NCBI GenBank assembly: GCA_017425245.1
Contig: JAFOOX010000072.1
Span: forward strand, 1 to 64,000
Direction: 5' to 3'
Length of the DNA stretch: 64,000 bases
From: Gammaproteobacteria bacterium
GTDB taxonomy: Bacteria > Pseudomonadota > Gammaproteobacteria > Enterobacterales > Neiellaceae
The position numbers were made by a program, and so were the translations under genes. The notes under the pieces were generated by a model that did no database searches, was not told where the DNA came from, and worked only from the letters and a program-made list of their open reading frames with translations. The number at the start of each line of letters is the position of its first letter. Position 1 is the stretch's first letter. This document shows, piece after piece, positions 1 through 9,859 of the stretch.

Positions 1-1
1 C

Positions 2-268
2 CTGCTGATGGTGATGACCTGCAGCCTGATGATTTACGCCGCGCTGGAGCACCGCATCCGCAAAGGGCTGGTCGCCCAAGGCCGCAGCGTGCCGGACATG
101 AAGAAGAAACCGACGCAGAAGCCAACTGCCCGCTGGATCTTTGTGTGCTTTGGCGGGATCCATGAATACAACCTGGGAGACGGGCCATCCCAAGTGACCG
201 ACATCAACATCGTTCAGGAGACCATCATCGACGTTCTCGGCCCTAGATACCGGCAGATTTATTCATGA
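2..268 (+). CDS. IS1634-family transposase, C-terminal part (partial)
   Basis: The open frame enters from outside the window, so only the last 89 residues or so are present. The segments SLMIYAALEHRIRKGL, KPTQKPTARWIF and CFGGIHEY resemble the conserved C-terminus of IS1634-family (DDE) transposases, which cut and paste the element. The stop at 266-268 lies next to the end of a truncated DUF262 gene on the other strand, so the right end of the insertion sequence probably lies at about 270-290. The terminal inverted repeat cannot be confirmed because the left end is outside the window. The family assignment rests on remembered motif similarity. Confidence 0.7.
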   Translation: MLMVMTCSLMIYAALEHRIRKGLVAQGRSVPDMKKKPTQKPTARWIFVCFGGIHEYNLGDGPSQVTDINIVQETIIDVLGPRYRQIYS

Positions 269-481
269 ATCGGGTGCGGAATGTCGGGTAACAACTATAG
301 AGCCGAGAAAATACTCTTTATCTTTGTTCTTAATTGCGTCATTAACATCATTTAATAACGACTGGATATGTTCATGTTCCCACGAATAAGATCTTTGATA
401 TGCCGGGACACGAAACCTTTTTGTTTTAAGTACATTGCTGACGCCGTCTAGGTGTATCTTTATTTCTTGCATTTGTGACAT
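263..481 (-). pseudogene. DUF262 (GmrSD-type N-terminal domain) protein, truncated by insertion
   Basis: The 72-residue frame starts MSQMQEIKIHLDG and carries RVPAYQRSYSWE followed by YFLGSIVV, the conserved N-terminal motifs of DUF262, the nucleotide-hydrolysing half of GmrSD-type modification-dependent restriction enzymes. Full proteins usually have several hundred residues, and the DGQQR-type motif expected next is missing. The frame ends exactly where the IS1634-like transposase ends, so the insertion removed the rest. Upstream on the same strand lies a fragment of another gene (507-662). This points to a destroyed restriction-like operon. It is a remnant and almost certainly not functional. 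Confidence 0.65.
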
Positions 482-506
482 GGTATGTCCCTGAAAATGG
501 TGAACT

Positions 507-662
507 CTATCGCTTATTTAGGAGCCTGGCATCAGCGCTGAATCTGGATTTTCCTACCTGATTTATATAGTTGTCAGAGTCGGGATATCCATCAAACCAA
601 CGTTCTCCACCATACTCTCCGGTCAACCGACCGTCAGTATGAAAACTGCGAACGACGCGCAG
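507..662 (-). pseudogene. C-terminal fragment of an unidentified protein
   Basis: A 51-codon frame without a start codon runs to a TAG at 507-509, just upstream of the DUF262 remnant on the same strand. Its translation has protein-like composition (SFHTDGRLTGEYGGERWFDG, then YPDSDNYINQ and KSRFSADARLLNK). An in-frame TAA at 663-665 closes it upstream, near the start of repeat copy A. It looks like the 3' end of the gene that preceded the DUF262 gene in a lost operon. I do not recognise the family. Confidence 0.35.
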
Positions 663-719
663 TTATTGGCGAACTTTGGCGGTGATCACAGCAGGGGAAG
701 CGGCAGCGCATTCTCCGCA

Positions 720-1130
720 TCCCGTCAGATCGCCAGCGCAATCACGTGGCCGCAACCATGGCCTGCGGGGCGGGTTGGGGGCGAGTGGCCTGGATGGCCG
801 CGAGAGCTACTAAGGCACAGGGACGTGACTTTGTAGCGACCCCAAGCCGACGCGGAATAGCAGACAACGCCAGATACTGGCGATCTATCGGGCCGCCGGG
901 ATTGGTAAGGGCCGGGCGGGTCCGGCCCTTGCCCGGCCAGCGCCGGCCGGTCGGCGCTCTTACTCAAATCGCTACGCGATTTGTCTTAATCGCTGCCACG
1001 CAGCGGCGTCTTAGCAGCCCCGGCCACGGCCCTTCGACAAGCTCAGGGCGAACGGTGATGGGCCAGCCAGCGCTACCGGCCGCCACGCAGTGGCATCTAA
1101 ACTCCCGCCACCGCTGCCGCCGTCAGCCCC
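720..1130 (+). repeat. Dispersed structured repeat, copy A (subfamily I)
   Basis: This is one copy of the family described in the findings. Hairpin 1 is GGCC-TGGAT-GGCC (787-799). Hairpin 2 is CAC-AGGGAC-GTG (816-827), 14 nt after hairpin 1 counted from the GG pair at 814. Then come the subfamily-I middle (GTAGCGACCCC...), hairpin 3 with arms AAGGGCCG/CGGCCCTT (907-930), hairpin 4 with arms AGCGCC/GGCGCT (939-958), and small hairpins such as AATCGC-TAC-GCGATT and GCCAC-GCA-GTGGC. Reading frames across it are incidental. The reverse complement of copy C (39.1-39.4 kb) matches it over most of its length. Confidence 0.75.
1030..1054 (+). repeat. Short REP-like motif CCCTTCGACA(A/G)GCTCAGGGC
   Basis: The motif CCCTTCGACAAGCTCAGGGC followed by GAAC lies inside copy A. 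A near-identical version with GGCTC and CAAAC sits at 29187-29213 inside copy B2. The arms CCCT...AGGG can pair. Similar sequences are known as widespread REP-like repeats in many bacterial genomes. It is probably an independent short repeat nested in the larger element. Confidence 0.6.
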
Positions 1131-1140
1131 ACGGCCCAAC

Positions 1141-1728
1141 CTAAAAGGCCGGTGAAAACCTGATCCGCCCTTCCTCCACACTCAGGCTGAGCGGCATGCC
1201 CATCAGCATGCTCTGGGTGGCGTCGTCGCCATTGAGGCGATAGACCGGCTCTTTGGCCAGCACGCCGTTCAGGGCTTTGGTCAGGGTGCCGGCCAGGGGG
1301 GCGAGGTTGCCGCGGTAGCCGGCGGCGTCGATGGTGGAGTCGAGGATCTTGAGGTTGCGCAGATAGAGCGCCTGCTGCTCGCCGTCGTAGACGGGCGCGG
1401 CCTCCAGCGCCAGTTTGATATTGGCCGGATAGCGCACCCCCATGGCGTTAAACACCGCGCTGGCCGAGGTACCCAGGCGCACCGCATCGCTGCCGTCGGG
1501 GCCGATCTGCACTGCCAAATCTTTCACCGTCAAAGTGACTGGAATACCCGCCAGCGTGACTTTGTGCTGCAGCTGGCCCAGCTGCTCGCGCACCAGTTCG
1601 GTCAGCTCCGGCTCGTCGATGCTGTAGCTGAGCAGATGGTTGATCTGGGCGCAAGCGCCAAGTAATACAAGTACCCAAGCAAGTAGACTTAATCTGGCTC
1701 CGGTGCGAAACATCTGACTTAGCTTCAA
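1141..1728 (-). CDS. DUF1439 (YceB-like) lipoprotein
   Basis: The protein has a hydrophobic N-terminus ending LVLLGAC, a lipobox with Cys as the lipidation site, followed by about 170 residues resembling DUF1439 lipoproteins such as E. coli YceB. Family function is unknown, and location is predicted to be the periplasmic face of a membrane. A GGAGG at 1743-1739 supports a TTG start at 1728 (10-nt spacing). An ATG at 1713 (MFRTGARL) would also leave a complete signal peptide. The gene stands alone between repeat copy A and the PIN-like gene on the same strand. Confidence 0.75.
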   Translation of the reverse strand: MKLSQMFRTGARLSLLAWVLVLLGACAQINHLLSYSIDEPELTELVREQLGQLQHKVTLAGIPVTLTVKDLAVQIGPDGSDAVRLGTSASAVFNAMGVRYPANIKLALEAAPVYDGEQQALYLRNLKILDSTIDAAGYRGNLAPLAGTLTKALNGVLAKEPVYRLNGDDATQSMLMGMPLSLSVEEGRIRFSPAF

Positions 1729-1791
1729 AAAGATGATGCCTCCAATTTCAATCAACTGGCTGACATTAAGGAGAAACGAAGAGTGTTAATC

Positions 1792-2451
1792 TTACTCCGC
1801 CAATGCCAATGCTCGTATTTTCTGATCGTTGTATACGGGTTTTTCGTCATTAATAGTCAGGGCGCCAGATTTAACCAAACCAATTAATACGCTCTCAGCA
1901 GTCTCTGGCAAGACTTGAAGCTTGCTAGCGATACTGTTTACCAAGGTAGCTTTCTTGGCTGGCCGGTTTTTAATATAGGTGACGAGATGGGCGCAATAGA
2001 TCTTGATATCAGGAGAAACTACTTGCTGTGGCTTTGCAATGCATGGCGCTTTCTTATCACTGCGAACACCAATGCGTTGAGCTTTGCGACCTTGGCCTTT
2101 TAACAAGTTAACGACATGATCAAGATCGGTATCATCAGACATGATGAAAAATTCAGAGCTATCCGGTAGCTGAGACATCAAAACGCCTGCATGAAAACTA
2201 ATGCCGAAATCAGCAGAATTTTTCCCTTGCGACGACATTTTGAAAATCTTCAGCTTGTTGCTGCCAATTGTTGTGCTTAACGGCATCAACCAATCCAGCG
2301 GAATTTTTGCATTGGTATGGGCGTAGCAGATAACGACCTGAGTATAGTGGCTCAGGTTGTCATTGAGGTGCTGGATCTGGCTTGGGCAATTCTCAAGATC
2401 GATCAGTAAAACCCGTTCGTTGGCAATTTCAGCGTGTACAGCAGCATCCAT
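1792..2451 (-). CDS. PIN-like (NYN-type) domain protein
   Basis: This 219-residue protein has the acidic pattern of a PIN/NYN ribonuclease fold: LLIDLEN near residue 17, NSADFGISFHAGVL near 78, and MSDDTDLDHVVNLL near 104. The C-terminal 70 residues look helical and may bind nucleic acid (PAKKATLVNSIASKL; LIGLVKSGALT, winged-helix-like). AGAGGT lies 7 nt before the ATG. Such proteins are common on accessory DNA and are presumed RNA-cleaving. No substrate is known. It could be a regulator or a defence or toxin component, but no partner gene is adjacent. Confidence 0.65.
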   Translation of the reverse strand: MDAAVHAEIANERVLLIDLENCPSQIQHLNDNLSHYTQVVICYAHTNAKIPLDWLMPLSTTIGSNKLKIFKMSSQGKNSADFGISFHAGVLMSQLPDSSEFFIMSDDTDLDHVVNLLKGQGRKAQRIGVRSDKKAPCIAKPQQVVSPDIKIYCAHLVTYIKNRPAKKATLVNSIASKLQVLPETAESVLIGLVKSGALTINDEKPVYNDQKIRALALAE

Positions 2452-2501
2452 GTTTCACGACCTCTATTACTGATCAATCTTGCGCAGCAAGTTAGGGAAA
2501 A

Positions 2502-3431
2502 CTAGCGCAGCTCCAGCGGCAGGGCAAAGGTGACGTTCTCTTCGATGCCGTCGGCGGGCTGGACATCGGTTGCCCCCCACTCGCGCAGTTTGGCCACCAC
2601 CTGCTCCACCAGCACTTCAGGGGCTGAGGCGCCGGCAGTGACGCCAACCGCCTTGACCCCGTCGAGCCAGCTTTTCTGGATATCGTCGGCGGTGTCGATG
2701 AGGTGAGCGTGCGGCCCGCATTTCTCGGCCAGCTCGCGCAGACGGTTGGAGTTGGAGCTGTTCTTGGCCCCCACCACCAGCATCAGATCGACGCGGGCCG
2801 ACAGCGAGCGCACCGCATCCTGACGGTTCTGGGTGGCGTAGCAGATATCGTCCTTGCGCGGCCCTTCCACTTCCGGGAAGCGGGCACGCAGGGCGTCGAT
2901 GACGGCGGCGGTGTCATCCACCGACAGCGTGGTCTGGGTGACAAACACCAGCTGATCCGGGCGCTTGACCTGCAGCCGGGCCACATCCTCGGGTGATTCC
3001 ACCAGATAGATGCCGCCTTCGCTGCTGTTGTACTGGCCCATGGTGCCTTCCACTTCAGGGTGGCCGGCGTGGCCGATCAGCACACACTCCTGATGGCGAC
3101 GGCTGGCGCGGGTCACCTCCATATGCACTTTGGTCACCAGCGGGCAGGTGGCATCGAAGATCTTGAAGCCGCGATCCTTGGCTTCGCCGCGCACCTGCTG
3201 CGACACGCCATGGGCGCTGAAGATGACGATGGCACCGGCCGGGACATCGGCCAGATCGTCGACAAAGACCGCGCCACGGCTGCGCAGGCCATCGACCACA
3301 TAGCGGTTATGGACCACTTCATGGCGCACATAGATGGGCGGGCCGAAGATATCGAGGGCGCGCTCAACGATGCTGATGGCGCGGTCTACGCCGGCACAGA
3401 AGCCGCGTGGATTGGCCAGTAATACCTGCAT
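2502..3431 (-). CDS. ispH: 4-hydroxy-3-methylbut-2-enyl diphosphate reductase
   Basis: IspH catalyses the last step of the MEP isoprenoid pathway, converting HMBPP to IPP and DMAPP with a [4Fe-4S] cluster in the cytosol. The 309-residue protein keeps the three cluster cysteines C12, C96 and C197, the substrate-binding H41, H74 and H124, the catalytic E126 and T167, and the SxN motif in KNSSNSNRL. It starts 2 bp after the lspA stop, with AAGGAG lying inside the end of lspA, so it is the last gene of the murJ/ribF-ileS-lspA-ispH cluster. The fkpB gene that separates lspA from ispH in E. coli is absent. Confidence 0.97.
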   Translation of the reverse strand: MQVLLANPRGFCAGVDRAISIVERALDIFGPPIYVRHEVVHNRYVVDGLRSRGAVFVDDLADVPAGAIVIFSAHGVSQQVRGEAKDRGFKIFDATCPLVTKVHMEVTRASRRHQECVLIGHAGHPEVEGTMGQYNSSEGGIYLVESPEDVARLQVKRPDQLVFVTQTTLSVDDTAAVIDALRARFPEVEGPRKDDICYATQNRQDAVRSLSARVDLMLVVGAKNSSNSNRLRELAEKCGPHAHLIDTADDIQKSWLDGVKAVGVTAGASAPEVLVEQVVAKLREWGATDVQPADGIEENVTFALPLELR

Positions 3432-3433
3432 AG

Positions 3434-3952
3434 TCAGGACTCCTTGGCGCGACGCCCGGCAAGCAGGCTGTCGAGGATAAGCAGGCCGGCACCGATACAG
3501 ATACCGCTGTCGGCGATATTGAAGGCCGGGTAGTGCCAGTTACCGATGAAAAAGTCGGCGAAGTCGATGACATAGCCATGCCACAGGCGGTCGATCAGGT
3601 TGCCGATGGCGCCCCCCAGAATGAGGGCGCAGCCCCAGGAGGGCAGCGGCTGGCTCTGGGCCGTGCGCCACAACCAGCGCAGCAGCACCACGCTGACGGC
3701 AATGGCGATGGCGGCGAAGAACCAGCGCTGCCAACCGCTGTGATCGGCCAGAAAGCTGAACGCCGCACCGGGGTTGCGCACATAGATAAAGTCGAAAAAC
3801 GGCAGCACCTCATAGCGCTCGCAGGTCTGACGCGGCCCGCTGCACAGTGCCAGCGCCGACACTGTCCACCATTTGGTCAGCTGATCGGCCACCAGCACCA
3901 CCAGGGCGATGGCCAGATAACGCAGGCGAGCCGCCATTGCTGGATCACGCAT
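3434..3952 (-). CDS. lspA: Signal peptidase II (prolipoprotein signal peptidase)
   Basis: LspA cleaves the signal peptide of diacylglyceryl-modified prolipoproteins at the inner membrane. The sequence has four predicted membrane segments, the [10 protein letters not shown]-terminal motif, GNLIDR near residue 118, and the catalytic aspartates in VIDF (D130) and FNIADS (D148). The chosen ATG at 3952 gives 172 residues and overlaps the ileS stop by 8 bp. A longer frame runs back into ileS, and MAARL at 3937 is an alternative start. It is translationally coupled to ileS and ispH, as in other gammaproteobacteria. Confidence 0.95.
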   Translation of the reverse strand: MRDPAMAARLRYLAIALVVLVADQLTKWWTVSALALCSGPRQTCERYEVLPFFDFIYVRNPGAAFSFLADHSGWQRWFFAAIAIAVSVVLLRWLWRTAQSQPLPSWGCALILGGAIGNLIDRLWHGYVIDFADFFIGNWHYPAFNIADSGICIGAGLLILDSLLAGRRAKES

Positions 3953-6761
3953 AAAGACGCTCCTCGCCGTCGCCGGCGACGTTACTGACACAACGGCCGC
4001 ACAGCTCCGGATGGTCAGGGTTGACGCCAACATCGTGGCGATGGTGCCAGCAGCGCACGCACTTGGTGCCGCTAGAGTGGATCACACTCAGCTTGAGGCC
4101 GGCCAGTTCGCCGCTGACGGCATTGGCCGGCGCCTGCTCTAGCGGTGCCACCACCGCCTGCGAGGTGAGCAGCACAAAGCGCAGCTCATCGCCCAGGCCT
4201 GCCAAAGTACGGGCTAGCGACTCGTCGGCAAACAGGGTCACTTCCGCTTCCAGCGCGCCGCCGATCACCTTGTCGTTACGCGCCTGTTCCAGCGCCTTGT
4301 TGACCTCATCGCGCACCAGCTGGACCGTAGCCCAGAAGGCTTCATCTTCGGCATCCGGCTCGCCGCCAAGGCCTGCGAACCAGTCGGCGGTAAAGACAAA
4401 CTCGCTGCGCTCGCCCGGCAACAGCTGCCAGATCTCCTGAGCGGTGAAGCTGAGGATCGGCGTCATCCAGCGCACCAGCGCCTCGGCAATCAAGAACAGC
4501 GCGCTCTGGCAGCTGCGACGGGCCAGCGAGTCGGTTTTGGCGGTGTACTGGCGGTCTTTGATGATGTCGAGGTAGAAGCTGCCCAGCTCGATCGAGCAGA
4601 ACTGCATCAGCTTCTGGCACACCAGATGGAACTGGTAGTCGTCGTAGGCGGCGATGATCTCGCGCTGCAGCAGGCTGGCGCGCTGCACCATGTAGCGATC
4701 CAGCGCCACCATGTCGGCCAGCGCCACCTGATCGGTGGCCGGGTTGAAGCCGCTGAGGTTGGCCAGCAGGAAGCGGGCGGTGTTGCGGATGCGGCGATAG
4801 GCATCGGCCGAACGGTTGAGGATCACATCCGACACCGCCATCTCGGCGGTGTAATCGGTAGAGGCGACCCACAAGCGCAGGATGTCGGCGCCCAGCTTGT
4901 CCATCACCGACTGCGGGGCGATGACGTTGCCGATCGACTTGGACATCTTGCGCCCCTGACCATCGACGGTGAAGCCGTGGGTCAGCACCTGCTTGTAGGG
5001 CGGGCGGCCGTGGATGGCGACGCTGGTCAGCAGCGATGACTGGAACCAGCCGCGATGCTGGTCTGAGCCTTCCAGATAGAGGTCGGCGACGCCACCGAGA
5101 TCGGCGCGATCATCGACCACCGCCGCATGGGTGACGCCGGAGTCGAACCAGACATCGAGGGTGTCTTCGGTCTTGTCGTAATCTTTGGCGGCATCGCCCA
5201 GCAGTTCGCTGGCAGCCAGCTCAAACCAGGCCTGAATGCCGCCCTGCTCGATGCGCTGAGCCACTTGCTCCATCAAGGCCACGCTCTGCGGGTGCAGCTC
5301 GCCGCTGATCTTGTGAACGAACAGCGGGATCGGCACACCCCAGGTGCGCTGACGGCTGATACACCAGTCCGGGCGCCCTTCCACCATGTTGTGGATGCGG
5401 GTCTGGCCCCAGTCTGGCACCCAGCGCACCCCTTTGATCCCCTCGACGGCGGCGGCACGCAGGCCGGCCTGCTCCATCGAGATAAACCACTGCGGGGTGG
5501 CGCGGAAGATGATCGGCGTCTTGTGGCGCCAGCAGTGCGGATAGCTGTGCATCAACGCATGGTGATGGGCGAGCATGCCGCGCTCGGTCAGCAGCTCGAC
5601 AATCACCTTGTTGGCCTTGAACACATGCATGCCGGCGACAATCGGGGTGCCGGGCAGGAACAGACCATCGTTACCGACCGGGTTGTCGACAGCGAGGCCA
5701 TAACGCTGGCCGACCAGAAAGTCATCCTGACCATGGCCCGGCGCGGTATGGACGCAGCCGGTGCCGCCATCGCTGGTGACATGCTCGCCAAGGATCACCG
5801 GCACCTGGCGCTCATAGAAGGGGTGGCTGAGCAGCAGCTGCTCCAGCGCGGCCCCTTTGGCACTGCCGAGGATGTGGTAACGGCCGACGCCGTAGCGATC
5901 CATGGCGCTGGTGAGCAGTTCATGGGCGACGATCAGCCGCTCCGGCTGCTCCCCTTCCACCTGCACCAGCACATAGTCGAGGGTCGGATGAAGGGCCACC
6001 GCCTGGTTGGCCGGCAGGGTCCAGGGGGTGGTGGTCCAGATCACCACACTGGCGCGGCCGTGACCGGCGTGGTCGGCAACCAGCTGGAAGCGGCTCAGCT
6101 CGCCCTCATCCACCAGCGGGAAGCGCACATCGATGGCTGGCGACTGCTTGTCCTTGTACTCCACCTCGGCTTCGGCCAGTGCCGAGCCGCAATCGATACA
6201 CCAGTGAACCGGCTTGGTGCCTTTGTGCAGATGGCCATTGGCGACGATCTTGGCCAGGGTGCGCACGATGTTGGCTTCGAAGCGGTAATCCATGGTGCGG
6301 TAGGGGTTGTCCCAGTCGCCGAACACGCCGAGACGTTTGAAATCGGCGCGCTGGCCATCGATCTGCTTGGCGGCGTAGTCGCGGCACAGGCGGCGGAATT
6401 CGGCCACCGACACCTTGGCGCCGGGCTTGCCCACCTCTTTTTCCACCTGCAGCTCAATCGGCAGGCCGTGGCAGTCCCAGCCGGGCACGTAGGGGGCATC
6501 GAAGCCAGACAGGGTCTTGGCCTTGACGATGATGTCCTTGAGGATCTTGTTGACCGCATGACCGATATGGATGCTGCCGTTGGCGTACGGCGGGCCGTCA
6601 TGCAGGATGAACTTGTTGGCACCGGCACGGGCCTGGCGGATCACCTGATAGAGATCTTTCTGCTGCCAGCTGGCCAGCATCTGCGGCTCGCGCACGCTCA
6701 GATTGCCGCGCATCTGGAACTCGGTTTCCGGCAGATTCAGGGTCGCTTTATAGTCGGTCAT
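3945..6761 (-). CDS. ileS: Isoleucyl-tRNA synthetase
   Basis: A class I aminoacyl-tRNA synthetase of about 938 residues that charges tRNA-Ile. It has the HIGH signature ([11 protein letters not shown]), the CP1 editing domain ([12 protein letters not shown]), KMSKS ([10 protein letters not shown]), and a C-terminal zinc motif CVRCW...[19 protein letters not shown] matches the family N-terminus, so the ATG at 6761 is preferred over TTG 6770 or ATG 6767, both of which touch the ribF stop. The preceding GTGGGA is a plausible ribosome binding site. The gene lies between ribF and lspA in a tight operon. Confidence 0.97.
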   Translation of the reverse strand: MTDYKATLNLPETEFQMRGNLSVREPQMLASWQQKDLYQVIRQARAGANKFILHDGPPYANGSIHIGHAVNKILKDIIVKAKTLSGFDAPYVPGWDCHGLPIELQVEKEVGKPGAKVSVAEFRRLCRDYAAKQIDGQRADFKRLGVFGDWDNPYRTMDYRFEANIVRTLAKIVANGHLHKGTKPVHWCIDCGSALAEAEVEYKDKQSPAIDVRFPLVDEGELSRFQLVADHAGHGRASVVIWTTTPWTLPANQAVALHPTLDYVLVQVEGEQPERLIVAHELLTSAMDRYGVGRYHILGSAKGAALEQLLLSHPFYERQVPVILGEHVTSDGGTGCVHTAPGHGQDDFLVGQRYGLAVDNPVGNDGLFLPGTPIVAGMHVFKANKVIVELLTERGMLAHHHALMHSYPHCWRHKTPIIFRATPQWFISMEQAGLRAAAVEGIKGVRWVPDWGQTRIHNMVEGRPDWCISRQRTWGVPIPLFVHKISGELHPQSVALMEQVAQRIEQGGIQAWFELAASELLGDAAKDYDKTEDTLDVWFDSGVTHAAVVDDRADLGGVADLYLEGSDQHRGWFQSSLLTSVAIHGRPPYKQVLTHGFTVDGQGRKMSKSIGNVIAPQSVMDKLGADILRLWVASTDYTAEMAVSDVILNRSADAYRRIRNTARFLLANLSGFNPATDQVALADMVALDRYMVQRASLLQREIIAAYDDYQFHLVCQKLMQFCSIELGSFYLDIIKDRQYTAKTDSLARRSCQSALFLIAEALVRWMTPILSFTAQEIWQLLPGERSEFVFTADWFAGLGGEPDAEDEAFWATVQLVRDEVNKALEQARNDKVIGGALEAEVTLFADESLARTLAGLGDELRFVLLTSQAVVAPLEQAPANAVSGELAGLKLSVIHSSGTKCVRCWHHRHDVGVNPDHPELCGRCVSNVAGDGEERLYA

Positions 6762-6766
6762 CAACA

Positions 6767-7738
6767 TCAATTCCCACTGTTGGTCGCCGCGCTCAATGCG
6801 CAGGCGGACGCCTGTTGGCCGAAATAGTGCCGGGCGGCGGCCACATCGGCAAGGATCTGCTGCTGCAGCTCCGCCACCGAGGCAAACCGCTGCTCCGCCC
6901 GCAGATGGTGGTGAAACGCCACCCGGATCCGCTGCCCGTAAAGGACAGCATCAAAATCAAACAGATGCACTTCAAGCAAGGGTGAATGGCCAACCAGGGT
7001 TGGCCGTGCGCCGACATTGGCGACGCCCCTCACCTGCTGGCCATCGGCCAGAAACACGGTGACCGCAAACACCCCGCCCACCGGCAGCACCTGCCGCTTG
7101 AGGTGGATGTTGGCGGTGGGAAAACCGAGCTGGCGACCACGCTTGAAGCCGTGGGCCACCCGCCCTGAGAGCGAAAACGGCCGCCCCAGCAGCGCCGCAG
7201 CACCATCCAGATCACCATGCACCAGCGCCTCGCGGATCGCCGTGCTGCTCACCCGCTGGCCCGCCAGCAACAGGCTGTGGGTGCCTTCGACGCCAAACCC
7301 CAGCTGCTCACCACGCGCCCGCAGCAACTCAAAGTTGCCCTGACGGCGGGCGCCGAAACGAAAGTCATCGCCCACTACCAGATGCTCAACCCCGAGCTGG
7401 CGGTGGAGCAGCTCATCCACAAAGCGTTCGGCGGTCCAGCCGGCAAAGGCACCGTCAAAACGCACCACCAGCAGGCGATCGATGCCGCAGCTGGCCAGCA
7501 GACGGATCTTCTCGCTCAGGTTGGTCAACCGCGCCGGGGCCTTGCTGCCAGCAAAGAACTCCTGGGGCTGGGGCTCGAACAGCAACACTACGGCAGCACA
7601 GCCACGGCTGCGCGCCGCCGCATTGACCCGCGCCAGCACCGCCTGATGGCCGAGGTGGACACCGTCGAAATTGCCGATGGTGAGCACGCAACCGCGATGC
7701 TCGGGGAGCAGGTTATGCAACCCGCGGATCAACTGCAT
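6767..7738 (-). CDS. ribF: Bifunctional riboflavin kinase / FAD synthetase
   Basis: RibF converts riboflavin to FMN and then FAD. The 323-residue protein starts [10 protein letters not shown] and shows the nucleotidyltransferase motif [13 protein letters not shown] near residue 22. A flavokinase domain follows (GFPTANIHL, then [10 protein letters not shown]). The open frame extends 54 codons further upstream into murJ, but the ATG at 7738, preceded by GGGGCGGAG, matches the family start. It lies 28 bp after the murJ stop and directly before ileS, the usual arrangement. Confidence 0.96.
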   Translation of the reverse strand: MQLIRGLHNLLPEHRGCVLTIGNFDGVHLGHQAVLARVNAAARSRGCAAVVLLFEPQPQEFFAGSKAPARLTNLSEKIRLLASCGIDRLLVVRFDGAFAGWTAERFVDELLHRQLGVEHLVVGDDFRFGARRQGNFELLRARGEQLGFGVEGTHSLLLAGQRVSSTAIREALVHGDLDGAAALLGRPFSLSGRVAHGFKRGRQLGFPTANIHLKRQVLPVGGVFAVTVFLADGQQVRGVANVGARPTLVGHSPLLEVHLFDFDAVLYGQRIRVAFHHHLRAEQRFASVAELQQQILADVAAARHYFGQQASACALSAATNSGN

Positions 7739-7766
7739 CGCGGCTCCGCCCCGTGAAAACCGCGCA

Positions 7767-9350
7767 TTATAGCGGCGCCTGCGGCAGTTCGACCACCGCC
7801 GGCCGCAGATGGCGCGGCCGCAGACCAAACAGAGCTGCCGCCAGCAGATAGATGGCAATGGCAGCGGCCAGCAGCCAACCCAGCCACAAGCCGCGCTCAA
7901 AGGTGGAGAGCGCCAGCCAGTCGCTGCTATCGCCCATCAGCCACCATACCGCTGCGGTCATCACCACCGCCGCTGCCGCCATGCGCAGCAGCACCAGCGC
8001 CGACTCGCGGTTGATGTGATAGACGCCCGCCTTGGCCAGCCCGCGATAGAGCAAAAAGGCGTTGAGCGCCCCCGACATGGCGGTGGCCAGCGCCAGCCCG
8101 ACGTAGCTGAGCGGCCCCACCAACAGCAGGTTAAAGCCCATGTTGGCGACCATGGCGATGATGCCGAAACGCACCGGCGTTTTGGTGTCCTGACGGGCGT
8201 AGTAGCCGGGCGCCAGGATCTTGATGCTCATAAAAAACAGCAGGCCAGAGCCATAGGCCATCAGGGCATGGCTGGCGCGCAGGCTGTCTTCGGCATCAAA
8301 GCTGCCGCGCATAAACAGCACCATCATCAGCGGCTGAGCGAGGATCACCAGGCCAAACATCGCCGGCACCCCGACAAAGGCCACCGAGCGCAGTGCCCAG
8401 TCGAGGGTCTGGGTGAAAGCCTGCGGGTTGTTGTTGGTATGGCGCGCCGACAGGCTGGGCAGGATCACGGTGGCGATGGCGATACCGAACAGGCCCAGCG
8501 GAAACTCCAGCAGGCGGTCGGCGTAATAGAGCCAGCTGATGGAGCCCGTCTGCAGGAAGGAGGCGATGACGGTATCCAGCAGCAGGTTGATCTGGCTGAC
8601 CGACACCCCAAACAGCGCCGGGATCATCAGGGTACGGATCTTGACCACTGACGGGTCGTTCCACGCCCACACTGGCTTGACCAGCACTTTGGCCCTGTAG
8701 AGAAAGGGCAACTGGAACAGCAGCTGTACCAGACCGCCGACAAAGACACCAATGGCCAGCGCCAGCTCCGGGCTCTCCATCATTGGTGCCAGCCACAGGG
8801 CAGCGCTGATCATCACCACGTTGAGCAGCACCGGGGTGAACGAAGCCACGCCGAACTTGCCGAGGGTGTTGAGCACCGCCCCGGCCAGCGCAGTCAGGGT
8901 GACGAACCATAAATAAGGAAAGGTGATCTTGAGCAGCAGGCTGGCCAGCTCGAATTTGGCGGCATCAGGGCCGCCCTGCCACCAGTCGAGAAACCAGCCG
9001 GTGCCGAAGATGGCGGCCACCACCGGCGAACCGATCACCGCCAGCAGGGTGACGATGGTGATCAGGGTGCCGAGGGTGCCCGAAGCCCGAGCCATCAACA
9101 GCCGGACGCCATCGAGGCCGTTGCGCTCTTTCTCCTCGGCCAGCACCGGCACAAAGGCTTGGGCGAAGGCCCCTTCACCAAAGAGCCGGCGCAGGAAATT
9201 GGGGATGCGGTTGGCGAAAAAGAAGACGTCGGCGGCGGTGCCAGCACCGAGCAGATTGGCGATCACCACGTCACGCACCAGCCCGAGAACACGGGACAAA
9301 AAGGTCATGATGCTGACCACCATTCCCGACCGAACCAGACTTCGCGACAC
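7767..9350 (-). CDS. murJ: Lipid II flippase MurJ
   Basis: MurJ moves lipid II across the inner membrane for peptidoglycan synthesis. The 527-residue protein is strongly hydrophobic with about 14 predicted membrane segments. It carries MVVSIMTFLSRVLGLVRDVV, then NRIPNFLRRLFGEGAFAQAFVP, the arginine-rich N-terminal signature of the family. The likely start is GTG at 9350, with GGAGG 4 nt upstream. It is divergent from rpsT (182 bp apart), a pairing widely conserved in gammaproteobacteria, and is followed by ribF. Confidence 0.95.
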   Translation of the reverse strand: MSRSLVRSGMVVSIMTFLSRVLGLVRDVVIANLLGAGTAADVFFFANRIPNFLRRLFGEGAFAQAFVPVLAEEKERNGLDGVRLLMARASGTLGTLITIVTLLAVIGSPVVAAIFGTGWFLDWWQGGPDAAKFELASLLLKITFPYLWFVTLTALAGAVLNTLGKFGVASFTPVLLNVVMISAALWLAPMMESPELALAIGVFVGGLVQLLFQLPFLYRAKVLVKPVWAWNDPSVVKIRTLMIPALFGVSVSQINLLLDTVIASFLQTGSISWLYYADRLLEFPLGLFGIAIATVILPSLSARHTNNNPQAFTQTLDWALRSVAFVGVPAMFGLVILAQPLMMVLFMRGSFDAEDSLRASHALMAYGSGLLFFMSIKILAPGYYARQDTKTPVRFGIIAMVANMGFNLLLVGPLSYVGLALATAMSGALNAFLLYRGLAKAGVYHINRESALVLLRMAAAAVVMTAAVWWLMGDSSDWLALSTFERGLWLGWLLAAAIAIYLLAAALFGLRPRHLRPAVVELPQAPL

Positions 9351-9453
9351 TGCGCCTCCAGAGACCCCTTCACATAGCGGGCGACGATGGTAGAATGCGC
9401 GCCAAATCCTGTCACCCCTGCCAACGCGACAAGCTAAAAAAGGCGGCGGGGCG

Positions 9454-9482
9454 TTGACTTTTTAAGCAGTCTGGCCCATAGT
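9454..9482 (+). promoter_or_regulatory. Sigma-70-type promoter of rpsT
   Basis: TTGACT (9454-9459) and CATAGT (9477-9482) are separated by 17 bp and lie about 50 bp before the TTG start of rpsT. The -35 box is near consensus. The -10 box matches 4 of 6 positions and is followed by a GC-rich stretch, typical of growth-rate-controlled ribosomal promoters. Confidence 0.6.
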
Positions 9483-9532
9483 CGCGGGCCTTTGCGAAAC
9501 CCAGCTTTGATATGAGATTCAGGAGTTAGAAC

Positions 9533-9796
9533 TTGGCTAACATCAAGTCAGCGAAAAAGCGCGCTCTGCAGTCGGAGAAAGCCCGTCAGCACAATGCAAG
9601 CCGCCGCTCCATGCTGCGCACCTACGTCAAGAAAGTTTATGCCGCCGTTCAGGCCGGTGATAAGGCCGCTGCCCAGGCAGCTCTCAGCGCCGCCCAGCCG
9701 ATTCTGGATCGTATGGCTAACCGTGGCCTGATCCACAAAAACAAGGCTGCCCGTCATAAGGCGCGCCTTGCTGGCCACATCAAGGCCCTCGCCTAA
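9533..9796 (+). CDS. rpsT: 30S ribosomal protein S20
   Basis: The 87-residue basic protein is S20, which binds 16S rRNA early in 30S assembly ([20 protein letters not shown], ending GHIKALA). The start codon is TTG at 9533, preceded by AGGAG. In E. coli rpsT also starts with UUG, and S20 represses its own translation through this weak start, so the same autoregulation is likely here. The gene has its own promoter and is followed by a strong terminator. Confidence 0.98.
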   Translation: MANIKSAKKRALQSEKARQHNASRRSMLRTYVKKVYAAVQAGDKAAAQAALSAAQPILDRMANRGLIHKNKAARHKARLAGHIKALA

Positions 9797-9815
9797 GCGA
9801 TTGCCCTGATTGCGA

Positions 9816-9846
9816 AAAAGCCGCTCATTGAGCGGCTTTTTTGTTT
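9816..9846 (+). terminator. Rho-independent terminator of rpsT
   Basis: The perfect stem AAGCCGCT / AGCGGCTT with loop CATTG is followed by TTTTTTGTTT. The A-rich left side means it could also end transcripts of the convergent arsR gene, which stops at 9860. Confidence 0.9.
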
Positions 9847-9859
9847 GTCTGACGGCGGC

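Noticed and set aside
639..1144. Small frames across repeat copy A (639-836, 746-1144, 725-967)
   Set aside because: They run through the hairpins of the dispersed element. Other copies do not keep the frames.
5127..6827. 566-codon plus-strand frame across ileS
   Set aside because: It is the antisense shadow of ileS. Codon pattern and motifs belong to the minus strand, and the composition (His/Gly/Ala-rich) is typical of reverse readings of GC-rich genes.
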